Part shown: positions 1 through 4,996 of the stretch, in pieces
Layout: each line of letters opens with the position of its first letter
Numbering within the stretch: position 1 is the stretch's first letter
Assembly: GCA_937873105.1 (NCBI GenBank)
Contig: CALMWD010000108.1
Location: forward strand, 1 to 6,138
From: an uncultured Rhodanobacteraceae bacterium
Lineage (GTDB): Bacteria; Pseudomonadota; Gammaproteobacteria; Xanthomonadales; Ahniellaceae
Length of the DNA: 6,138 bases
Direction of reading: 5' to 3'
Program-made: the position numbers and the translations under genes
The notes under the pieces: generated by a model
The model's input: only the letters and a program-made list of their open reading frames with translations
What the model was told of the DNA's origin: nothing
The model's database searches: none

Positions 1-771
1 GCGCCGCGGCTGTTCGCCGAGTTCGGCGCCTCGGTCTCGGCGATCGGTGTCGCCCCCGACGGGCTGAACATCAATCGCGGCGTCGGTTCGACCGAGCCGG
101 CGGCGTTGCAGGCCGCCGTGTGCGAGCGCGGTGCCGACCTCGGCATCGCTTTCGACGGCGACGGCGACCGCGTGCTGTTCGTCGATGCCGAGGGCCAGTT
201 GCTCGACGGCGACGACCTCCTGCACATCCTCGCCAGCGTCTGGCAAGGCAGTGGCCGCCTGCGCGGTCCGGTGGTCGGCACGCTGATGACGAACATGGCG
301 CTGGAGATGAAGCTGGCGGGGCAGGGCATCGGCTTCTCGCGCGCCAACGTCGGCGACCGTTATGTGCACCAGCGCCTGCACGAGACTGGCGGCGTGCTCG
401 GCGGCGAGGCCTCGGGCCACGTGTTGTGCCTGGACCGTTCCGGCACCGGCGACGCGATGATCGCGGCCCTGCAGGTGCTGCATGCGCTGGCGACCAGCGG
501 GCGCAGCGCCGCCGATTGGCGCGCCGCGATGCCGCGTTTTCCGCAACAGACCATCAACGTGCGTTACGCCAACGGCGCTAGGCCGCTGGAACACGCCGGC
601 GTGCAGGCGGCGCGGGTCGCGGCCGAACAGGCGCTGGCCGGCCGCGGCCGCCTCGTGTTGCGCGCCTCGGGCACCGAACCGGTGATCCGCGTCACCGTCG
701 AGGCCGACGACCCCGCCCTGGTGCAGCGCGTCGCACAAGCGGTCGCGGCCGCCGTATCATCCGCGACCTGA
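1..771 (+). CDS. glmM: Phosphoglucosamine mutase GlmM, 3' part (5' end outside window)
   Basis: GlmM interconverts glucosamine-6-phosphate and glucosamine-1-phosphate in the cytoplasm, a step toward UDP-GlcNAc for peptidoglycan and lipopolysaccharide. The reading frame is open from base 1, giving 256 visible residues; the usual length is about 445, so roughly the first 190 residues, including the catalytic phosphoserine loop, lie outside. Visible marks are the Mg-binding loop DGDGDR (residues 52-57 of the visible part), the sugar-recognition loop GGEASGH (134-140) and the C-terminal phosphate-binding loop RASGTEPVIR (221-230). These correspond to domains 2 to 4 of the alpha-D-phosphohexomutase fold. 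The close match of APDGLNIN, GDRYV and SGTEP segments to E. coli GlmM favours GlmM over phosphomannomutase/phosphoglucomutase (AlgC-type) relatives. The frame ends in TGA at 769-771, and nothing looks broken. In E. coli glmM also lies just before secG and leuU; here two extra genes and tpiA separate them. Confidence 0.95.
   Translation, partial: APRLFAEFGASVSAIGVAPDGLNINRGVGSTEPAALQAAVCERGADLGIAFDGDGDRVLFVDAEGQLLDGDDLLHILASVWQGSGRLRGPVVGTLMTNMALEMKLAGQGIGFSRANVGDRYVHQRLHETGGVLGGEASGHVLCLDRSGTGDAMIAALQVLHALATSGRSAADWRAAMPRFPQQTINVRYANGARPLEHAGVQAARVAAEQALAGRGRLVLRASGTEPVIRVTVEADDPALVQRVAQAVAAAVSSAT
732..760 (+). promoter_or_regulatory. Candidate sigma70 promoter for the oxygenase gene, inside glmM 3' end
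   Basis: A good -10-like hexamer TATCAT (755-760, 5 of 6 to TATAAT) lies 17 nt after a weak -35-like CGCACA (732-737, 3 of 6). It would start transcription near 767 and give a leader of about 60 nt before the ATG at 828. The -10 stands out in very GC-rich coding sequence, but the weak -35 keeps this tentative. Co-transcription from glmM is the alternative. Confidence 0.3.
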
Positions 772-827
772 ATTCGCCGTCTCCAACCCTCGCGCCTCGA
801 CGGGGCGTCGCCCCACGGAAAGCCATC

Positions 828-1769
828 ATGACCAAGAAGCATGTCCCGACCCTCGATATCCGCCGTTACGACACCGACCGCGACGCCTTCGTGCGCGACA
901 TCGGCGCGGCCTACCGCGAGTACGGTTTCTGCGGCATCAGCGGGCACGGGATTTCGCCGCAGCTGGTCGATCGCGCCTATGCCGCGTTCAAGGCCTTCTT
1001 CGCGCTGCCGGAAGACGTGAAGAAGCGCTACCACATCCCCGGCGGCGGCGGTGCGCGCGGCTACACCGGCTTCATGGTCGAGACCGCCAAGGATTCGAAG
1101 TACCCGGACCTGAAGGAGTTCTGGCACATCGGTCGCGAGATCCCGCGCGATTCGAAGTACGCCGAAGTGATGCCGGCCAACCTGTGGCCGGCGGAAGTCC
1201 CGGATTTCCACGAGGCCGGATATGCGCTCTATACCGCCCTCGACCAGCTCGGCGTGCGCGTGTTGCGCGCGCTGGCCCTGCACATCGACCTGCCGGAGAA
1301 GTTCTTCGACGACAAGATCGATTTCGGCAACAGCATCCTGCGCCCGATCCACTATCCGCCGATCACCACGCCGGACGTGCCGAATGTTCGCGCCGGCGCG
1401 CACGAAGACATCAACTTCATCACGCTTCTGGTGGGCGCCAGCGCTGCCGGCCTGGAAGTGCTGACCCGCGAAGGCGATTGGCTGCCGATCACGACCGAGG
1501 GCGACACCATCGTCGTCAACATCGGCGACATGCTGCAGCGCCTGACCAATCACGTCTATCCCTCGACCACGCACCGCGTCGTCAACCCGCCGGGCGATGC
1601 CGCGCGCCAGCCGCGTTTCTCGGTGCCGTTCTTCCTGCATCCGAACCCCGACTTCATGATCGACGTGCTGCCGAACTGCGTCGGCGCGGACAATCCGAGC
1701 CGCTATCCGACGCCGATCAGCGCGCACGACTACCTGCTCGAGCGCCTGCGCGAGATCAAGCTGGTCTGA
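828..1769 (+). CDS. Isopenicillin N synthase-like Fe(II)/2-oxoglutarate-dependent oxygenase, substrate unknown
   Basis: A 313-residue cytosolic protein (no signal peptide or membrane segment) of the non-haem iron oxygenase family that includes plant 2-oxoglutarate dioxygenases and isopenicillin N synthase. An N-terminal DIOX_N-type region (about residues 7-120, with REYGFCGISGHGI near 31-43) is followed by the double-stranded beta-helix core (about 165-275). The iron-binding facial triad is visible as H192-x-D194 (in AHEDINF) and H249 (in TTHRVVNP). R263-x-S265 (in PRFSVPFF) matches the Arg-x-Ser pair that binds the 2-oxoglutarate carboxylate, so a 2-oxoglutarate-using oxygenase is more likely than a true penicillin synthase. 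The ATG at 828 is preceded by GGAAAG at 817-822, five bases away, and gives the normal family length. It follows glmM by 56 nt and converges with the dehydrogenase gene 10 nt downstream. The reaction is probably hydroxylation or desaturation of a small molecule; the sequence does not name the substrate. Confidence 0.85.
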   Translation: MTKKHVPTLDIRRYDTDRDAFVRDIGAAYREYGFCGISGHGISPQLVDRAYAAFKAFFALPEDVKKRYHIPGGGGARGYTGFMVETAKDSKYPDLKEFWHIGREIPRDSKYAEVMPANLWPAEVPDFHEAGYALYTALDQLGVRVLRALALHIDLPEKFFDDKIDFGNSILRPIHYPPITTPDVPNVRAGAHEDINFITLLVGASAAGLEVLTREGDWLPITTEGDTIVVNIGDMLQRLTNHVYPSTTHRVVNPPGDAARQPRFSVPFFLHPNPDFMIDVLPNCVGADNPSRYPTPISAHDYLLERLREIKLV

Positions 1770-1779
1770 TCGCGCGCCC

Positions 1780-2598
1780 TCAGTCGAACTGGCGGAACTG
1801 CTTCGAACGCCGCCCGACCAGCCGCAGCGCCGCCTGGTCCGGCAGGTGCTTGGCGATGAACTTCATCAGCCGGTTCACGCGACCGGGCACGCAGATGACG
1901 CGGTCGCGGTCGAGCGCGTCGAACGACGCCTGGACCACGCGGGTCGCGTCCATCCACAGGTACTTCGGCATCTGGCTGACCAGGGCGCGGGCGCCGGTCA
2001 CGTCGTGGAATTCCGAGTAGGTGAAGCCGGGGCAGAGCGCCTGCACGCGGATGCCGCGCCCCGCGGTTTCCAGCGACAGCGACTGCGAGAACTTGATCAG
2101 CATCGATTTGGCGCCGCCGTACAAGGTGCTGCCGGCCGAGCCCGGCACCAGACCGGCCAGGGACGCGACATTGACGATGGCGCCGCGCCGACGTTCGCGC
2201 ATGCCGGGCAACAATCGGTGCGCCAGTTCGCAGGGCGCGTTCACCATGACCTGCAGGAAGCGCGCCTGCGTCGCCCAGTCGCTCTGGTGATAGGCGCCGG
2301 GCACGCCGAAGCCGGCGTTGTTGACGAGAATGTCGATGGCCAGCCCGCGTTGTTCCAGGGTCGCGCAGAGGGCGGAGACGGCCTCCGGATCGGCCAAGTC
2401 GGCGGCGATGCAGTCGACCTCGACGCCATGCATCGCGCACAGGTCCGCCGCCAGTGCTTCCAGGCGCTCGATGCGACGGGCGCTGAGCACGAGATGGCAG
2501 CCGCGCGCTGCGGCCATTTCCGCATAAGTCTGTCCGATGCCGGCCGAGGCGCCGGTGATCAGGGCGCGTTGGCCACGCCATTCGAAGTTCGCGCTCAT
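1780..2598 (-). CDS. Classical short-chain dehydrogenase/reductase (SDR), substrate unknown
   Basis: A 272-residue Rossmann-fold oxidoreductase, similar in style to the DltE/COG0300 group of SDRs. The cofactor loop TGASAGIG lies at residues 15-22, the NNAG motif at 93-96, and the catalytic set is N120, S146 (in NVASLAG), Y160 and K164 (YGGAK). The Arg pair after the second strand (SARR, 39-42) suggests NADP(H) rather than NAD(H), which is inference. The C-terminal 30 residues are basic and amphipathic (MKFIAKHLPDQAALRLVGRR), possibly a membrane-touching or substrate-lid helix. I chose the ATG at 2596-2598 because the cofactor strand then begins about 11 residues in, as is usual. Longer starts at 2667 and 2784 would run into the tpiA start codon or the tpiA coding region. 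No convincing Shine-Dalgarno precedes the chosen start. The gene is divergent from tpiA and convergent with the oxygenase. The natural substrate could be a ketone, sterol, fatty acyl or sugar-derived compound. Confidence 0.9.
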   Translation of the reverse strand: MSANFEWRGQRALITGASAGIGQTYAEMAAARGCHLVLSARRIERLEALAADLCAMHGVEVDCIAADLADPEAVSALCATLEQRGLAIDILVNNAGFGVPGAYHQSDWATQARFLQVMVNAPCELAHRLLPGMRERRRGAIVNVASLAGLVPGSAGSTLYGGAKSMLIKFSQSLSLETAGRGIRVQALCPGFTYSEFHDVTGARALVSQMPKYLWMDATRVVQASFDALDRDRVICVPGRVNRLMKFIAKHLPDQAALRLVGRRSKQFRQFD

Positions 2599-2610
2599 GA
2601 GCTGGATCAA

Positions 2611-2639
2611 TTGCCGCAAGGAAGGGCGGAGACTATCCT
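2611..2639 (+). promoter_or_regulatory. Probable sigma70 promoter of tpiA-secG
   Basis: TTGCCG (2611-2616, 4 of 6 to TTGACA) and TATCCT (2634-2639, 4 of 6 to TATAAT) are separated by exactly 17 nt in the 67-nt space between the divergent dehydrogenase and tpiA starts. The implied start site near 2646 leaves a leader of about 20 nt that still holds the Shine-Dalgarno. Spacing and placement are good; each hexamer alone is only moderate. Confidence 0.5.
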
Positions 2640-2665
2640 GCGCGCCCCTTGGAGTGGAGTCCGAC

Positions 2666-3412
2666 ATGCGCCGACCGCTGATCGCAGGCAACTGGAAGAT
2701 GCACGGCAGCCTCGCCGCGACCCGGGCGCTGATTTCCGCGATCGAGGCGTCGGGTCCGTTCGCTTCGGCGGAAGTCGCGGTCATGCCGCCGTTCCCCTAC
2801 CTGGCGACGGCGCTTGCGCTCGCCCGGACCGTGACGGTGGGCGCCCAGGACGCCAGTGCGCATGGAGGCGGCGCCTTCACCGGCGAGGTGGCACCCGCCA
2901 TGTTGCGCGAGATCGGCTGCCGCTACGTCATCCTCGGCCATTCCGAACGCCGCCAGTACCATGCCGAATCGGACGCGCTGGTGGCGGCCAAGTTCAAGGC
3001 AGCCCAGGCCGCCGGACTCGTGCCCATCGTCTGCGTCGGCGAAACCCTGGCCCAGCGCGATGCCGGCGACACCGATGCGGTGGTGTCGGCGCAGCTCGGC
3101 GCGGTGCTGGACGCGGCGGGCGTCGAAGCCTTCGCGAACGCGGTCGTGGCCTACGAGCCGGTTTGGGCCATCGGGACTGGCCGCACTGCCACGCCTGAAC
3201 AGGCTCAGGCCGTGCACGCGCTGCTGCGTGGCATCGTCGCCGCGAGATCTGCTACGATTGCTGGCTCGCTGCGGATCCTCTACGGCGGCAGCGTCAAGCC
3301 CGGCAATGCCGCGACGCTGTTCGCGCAGGCGGATATCGACGGCGGATTGATCGGCGGTGCGTCGCTGGTCGCCGACGATTTCGTCGCGATCATCCGCGCC
3401 GCCGCCCACTGA
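2666..3412 (+). CDS. tpiA: Triosephosphate isomerase TpiA
   Basis: A 248-residue cytosolic enzyme that interconverts dihydroxyacetone phosphate and glyceraldehyde-3-phosphate in glycolysis and gluconeogenesis. The length is typical of the family and the TIM-barrel marks are all in place. These are N9 and K11 (AGNWKM), the electrophile H92 (ILGHSERR), the base E164 (AYEPVWAIGTG) followed by mobile loop 6 (about 165-173), and the phosphate-gripping YGGSV (206-210) and GGLIGGASL (226-234). The ATG at 2666 is fixed by a GGAG at 2656-2659 with a six-base gap and by the conserved N-terminus MRRPLIAGNWKM. It is divergent from the dehydrogenase and lies 20 nt before secG, so tpiA and secG are probably co-transcribed. 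An imperfect TACGAT near 3253-3258 could be an internal promoter for secG, but it has no -35. The gene looks intact and functional. Confidence 0.98.
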   Translation: MRRPLIAGNWKMHGSLAATRALISAIEASGPFASAEVAVMPPFPYLATALALARTVTVGAQDASAHGGGAFTGEVAPAMLREIGCRYVILGHSERRQYHAESDALVAAKFKAAQAAGLVPIVCVGETLAQRDAGDTDAVVSAQLGAVLDAAGVEAFANAVVAYEPVWAIGTGRTATPEQAQAVHALLRGIVAARSATIAGSLRILYGGSVKPGNAATLFAQADIDGGLIGGASLVADDFVAIIRAAAH

Positions 3413-3420
3413 AACGTTTC
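3409..3420. promoter_or_regulatory. Palindrome resembling a LacI-family (Cra/FruR-like) operator at the tpiA stop
   Basis: GAAACGTTTC at 3411-3420 is a perfect 10-bp palindrome that begins inside the tpiA stop codon (TGA, 3410-3412). With the preceding T it reads TGAAACGTTTC, 11 of 12 positions of the palindromic Cra/FruR site TGAAACGTTTCA, and it has the AAACGTTT core shared by several LacI-family operators. It fills half of the 20-nt tpiA-secG spacer. The position is odd for an operator because no promoter is evident beside it. Perfect 10-mer palindromes also arise by chance several times in a window of this size, so the call is weak. Confidence 0.25.
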
Positions 3421-3432
3421 CTGGATTCTGAA

Positions 3433-3906
3433 ATGAGCTTCGAACTCGGTCTCAAGATCATGCTGGCGCTCTATGTCATCGTCGCGTTGGCGATGATCGG
3501 CCTGATCCTGCTGCAGCGCGGCGCTGGCGCCCAGGCGGGTTCCGGATTTGGTGGCGGCGCGTCGGCCACGGTCTTCGGCTCGCGCGGCTCGGCGAACTTC
3601 CTCAGCAGTTCGACCAAGTGGCTGGCCGTGCTGTTCTTCGCGCTCAGCATCGGCATGGGTGTCTACATCAGCCACAACGCGAAGACGACCGGCAGTGCGG
3701 CCGATCTCGGCGTGATGGCGGGGGCAGAGCAGGCAGCAACCCAGGCCACCCCGCCCGCGGCCACGGACGTGCCGGTCGCACCGGTCGCCACCAGCGATGT
3801 GCCCGCCGCGACCGATGCCAATGCGGCTGCGCCCGAAGCGCAGAATGTCGAGGCCGCGAAAGATGAGAAAACAAACGAATCGGCACAGCCGGAGTCTTCT
3901 AACTGA
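3433..3906 (+). CDS. secG: Protein translocase subunit SecG with extended acidic C-terminal tail
   Basis: SecG is the small accessory subunit of the SecYEG channel in the inner membrane and stimulates SecA-driven protein export. The protein has 157 residues against about 110 in E. coli. It shows a first membrane helix (about 5-27, ending GLILLQRG), the conserved Gly-rich cytosolic loop (about 29-52, with GSGFGGG and FGSRGSANFL) and a second membrane helix (about 62-80). The remaining 77 residues are low-complexity and rich in Ala, Thr, Pro and Asp/Glu (11 acidic, 3 basic), with a loose repeat around ATDVPVAPVATSDVPAATD. If topology follows E. coli SecG, this tail is periplasmic. The ATG at 3433 puts the first helix right at the N-terminus as in the family; the Shine-Dalgarno is poor, so translation may depend on coupling from tpiA 20 nt upstream. 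Base composition turns AT-richer in the last 50 nt before the stop, just ahead of the tRNA. The neighbouring tRNA-Leu(GAG) is conserved with E. coli. Confidence 0.95.
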   Translation: MSFELGLKIMLALYVIVALAMIGLILLQRGAGAQAGSGFGGGASATVFGSRGSANFLSSSTKWLAVLFFALSIGMGVYISHNAKTTGSAADLGVMAGAEQAATQATPPAATDVPVAPVATSDVPAATDANAAAPEAQNVEAAKDEKTNESAQPESSN

Positions 3907-3926
3907 GGGCTCGCTCCGGCTAGAAT
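3897..3926 (+). promoter_or_regulatory. Candidate promoter for tRNA-Leu
   Basis: TAGAAT (3921-3926, 5 of 6 to TATAAT) lies nine bases before the tRNA 5' end. A weak TTCTAA (3897-3902, 3 of 6) sits 18 nt upstream, at the end of secG. Transcription would begin around 3933, leaving only a few bases of 5' leader for RNase P. The tRNA may also be processed from a secG transcript, because no terminator lies between them. Confidence 0.35.
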
Positions 3927-3935
3927 GAGCAACTT

Positions 3936-4020
3936 GCCCAGGTGGCGGAATTGGTAGACGCACTACCTTGAGGTGGTAGCGCCGACAGGCGTGGGGGTTC
4001 GAGTCCCCCCTTGGGCACCA
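3936..4020 (+). tRNA. leuU: tRNA-Leu, anticodon GAG
   Basis: An 85-nt class II tRNA that reads CUC and CUU codons. The acceptor strands GCCCAGG (3936-3942) and CTTGGGC (4010-4016) pair with one G-T wobble, followed by discriminator A and an encoded CCA (4018-4020). The D arm pairs GCG (3945-3947) with CGC (3959-3961) around a loop containing TTGGTAGA. The anticodon stem CTACC/GGTAG (3963-3967, 3975-3979) encloses loop TTGAGGT with anticodon GAG at 3970-3972. A long variable arm CGCC-GACA-GGCG (3980-3991) is typical of tRNA-Leu. The T arm is GGGGG (3993-3997), TTCGAGT, CCCCC (4005-4009). The sequence resembles E. coli leuU, which likewise follows secG, so gene identity and neighbourhood agree. 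An intrinsic terminator begins 13 nt after the CCA. Confidence 0.98.
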
Positions 4021-4032
4021 AACACCGAAAAG

Positions 4033-4057
4033 AAGCCGCATCGCGGCTTTCTTTTTT
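4033..4057 (+). terminator. Intrinsic terminator after tRNA-Leu
   Basis: A perfect 7-bp stem AAGCCGC (4033-4039) / GCGGCTT (4043-4049) with an ATC triloop is followed by TCTTTTTT, including a run of six T at 4052-4057. A-rich bases lie on the 5' side. This is a textbook rho-independent terminator, placed to end the tpiA-secG-tRNA unit. It lies only 31 nt before the nuoA start codon. Confidence 0.9.
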
Positions 4058-4088
4058 GCAGCACGACGTACGAACGACGGGACATCGC

Positions 4089-4448
4089 ATGGAACTGTCC
4101 GAATACCTGCCGGTACTGCTGTTCATCGGCCTGGCCACGATCATCGCGATCGCCCTGCTGGTCATCGGCACCGTGATCGGGCCGAGCAAGCCCAGCGACG
4201 ACAAGCTTGCGCCCTACGAGTGCGGCTTCCTCGCCTTCGAAGACGCACGCATGAAGTTCGACGTGCGCTACTACCTGATGGCGATCCTGTTCATCGTCTT
4301 CGACCTCGAAATCGCGTTCATCTTCCCGTGGGCCGTCGTGTTCCGCGACATCGGCCTGATCGGGCTCATCGAGATGGGCATGTTCTTGCTGCTTCTGGTG
4401 CTGGGCTTCGCCTACGTCTGGAAGAAAGGAGCCCTGGAATGGGAGTGA
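4089..4448 (+). CDS. nuoA: NADH-quinone oxidoreductase subunit A (NuoA)
   Basis: A 119-residue inner-membrane subunit of complex I (NDH-1) that lies near the entrance of the quinone site and links the membrane arm to the peripheral arm. Three membrane helices are visible (about 6-30, 62-82, 88-110). The conserved loop APYECGF (41-47) carries the invariant YECG with Cys45, a loop known to change conformation with enzyme state, and FDLEIAF (71-77) supplies conserved acidic D72 and E74. Length is normal for the family. The ATG at 4089 was chosen because it gives the standard N-terminus; the in-frame ATG at 4011 would lie inside the tRNA 3' end and terminator. A weak GGGA at 4079-4082 precedes it. 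The coding region overlaps nuoB by 10 nt. It is the first gene of the nuo operon, with no obvious promoter of its own between it and the tRNA terminator. Confidence 0.97.
   Translation: MELSEYLPVLLFIGLATIIAIALLVIGTVIGPSKPSDDKLAPYECGFLAFEDARMKFDVRYYLMAILFIVFDLEIAFIFPWAVVFRDIGLIGLIEMGMFLLLLVLGFAYVWKKGALEWE
4425..4431 (+). promoter_or_regulatory. Strong Shine-Dalgarno of nuoB inside nuoA
   Basis: AAAGGAG lies seven bases before the ATG at 4439, inside the last codons of nuoA. It settles the nuoB start at 4439 over the in-frame GTG at 4445, which would be 13 bases away. It is the best ribosome-binding site in the window, and translation of nuoB probably couples to termination of nuoA. Confidence 0.8.
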
Positions 4449-4987
4449 AAACCTCGTTCTTCCACAATCCCGAGCCGATCGGGGAAGTGGACGACATCCT
4501 CCGCCCCGATGCCTCGAACCCGCTGATCGAACGCGGCTTCGCGGTGGCCTCGATGGATGCGCTGGTGAACTGGGCGCGCACCGGTTCGATGTGGCCGATG
4601 ACCTTCGGGCTCGCCTGCTGCGCCGTCGAGATGATGCAGGCCGGCGCTTCGCGCCTTGATACCGACCGTTACGGCGTCGTCTTCCGTCCTTCGCCGCGCC
4701 AGTCCGACGTGATGATCGTCGCCGGTACTCTGGTCAACAAGATGGCGCCCGCCCTGCGCCGTGTCTACGACCAGATGCCCGACCCGAAGTGGGTGATCTC
4801 GATGGGTTCCTGCGCGAATGGCGGCGGCTACTACCACTACTCGTATTCGGTCGTCCGCGGCTGCGATCGCGTGGTGCCGGTGGACGTCTACGTTCCGGGC
4901 TGCCCGCCGACCGCGGAGGCGCTGATCTGGGGCATTCTGCAGTTGCAGAAGAAGATCCGCAAAACCAACACGATCATCGCGCGCTGA
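4439..4987 (+). CDS. nuoB: NADH-quinone oxidoreductase subunit B (NuoB), N2 iron-sulfur cluster
   Basis: A 182-residue peripheral-arm subunit of complex I carrying the terminal 4Fe-4S cluster N2, which passes electrons to quinone at the interface with NuoD. The four cluster ligands are present: the tandem C60-C61 ([10 protein letters not shown]), C125 (MGSCANGGG) and C155 ([11 protein letters not shown]). The core from [10 protein letters not shown] (about 48) through QKKI (about 173) is very highly conserved. The first 20 residues are variable, as usual, and include no extra domain. It overlaps the end of nuoA by 10 nt and has a strong Shine-Dalgarno. nuoC starts 9 nt after its stop, consistent with one operon and coupled translation. 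The gene appears intact and ordinary. Confidence 0.98.
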   Translation: MGVKTSFFHNPEPIGEVDDILRPDASNPLIERGFAVASMDALVNWARTGSMWPMTFGLACCAVEMMQAGASRLDTDRYGVVFRPSPRQSDVMIVAGTLVNKMAPALRRVYDQMPDPKWVISMGSCANGGGYYHYSYSVVRGCDRVVPVDVYVPGCPPTAEALIWGILQLQKKIRKTNTIIAR

Positions 4988-4996
4988 GGTGGACCG

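Noticed and set aside
798..814. Hairpin GGGGC-GTC-GCCCC (also an alternative CGACG/CGTCG pairing) before the oxygenase start
   Set aside because: The stem is short and no T-run follows, so it is not an intrinsic terminator; such GC repeats are expected by chance here. A weak effect on translation initiation cannot be excluded.
564..1727. Long open frame on the minus strand opposite glmM end and the oxygenase
   Set aside because: It is a shadow produced by GC-rich codon usage of the real gene on the other strand; the protein is Arg/Ala/Val-rich without a recognisable motif, while the plus strand has full active-site motifs.
2599..2784. Upstream in-frame starts for the dehydrogenase at 2667 and 2784
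   Set aside because: They add 23 or 62 residues not needed by the SDR fold, overlap the tpiA start or coding region, and have no better ribosome site.
1846..3198. Long plus-strand open frame opposite the dehydrogenase, running into tpiA in another frame
   Set aside because: It covers two real genes with intact motifs, crosses the divergent promoter region and has biased Arg/Gly/Ala composition; it is a shadow.
3253..3258. TACGAT inside tpiA as an internal promoter for secG
   Set aside because: Only 4 of 6 to the -10 consensus and no -35-like hexamer at 16 to 18 nt upstream.
2633..3409. Minus-strand frame opposite tpiA
   Set aside because: Antisense shadow of a fully conserved tpiA; no family resemblance.
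3936..4088. tRNA-Leu 3' end as a phage or island attachment site
   Set aside because: tRNA genes are frequent integration targets, but the sequence goes directly into a terminator and nuoA, with no integrase gene and no repeated copy of the tRNA end in the window.
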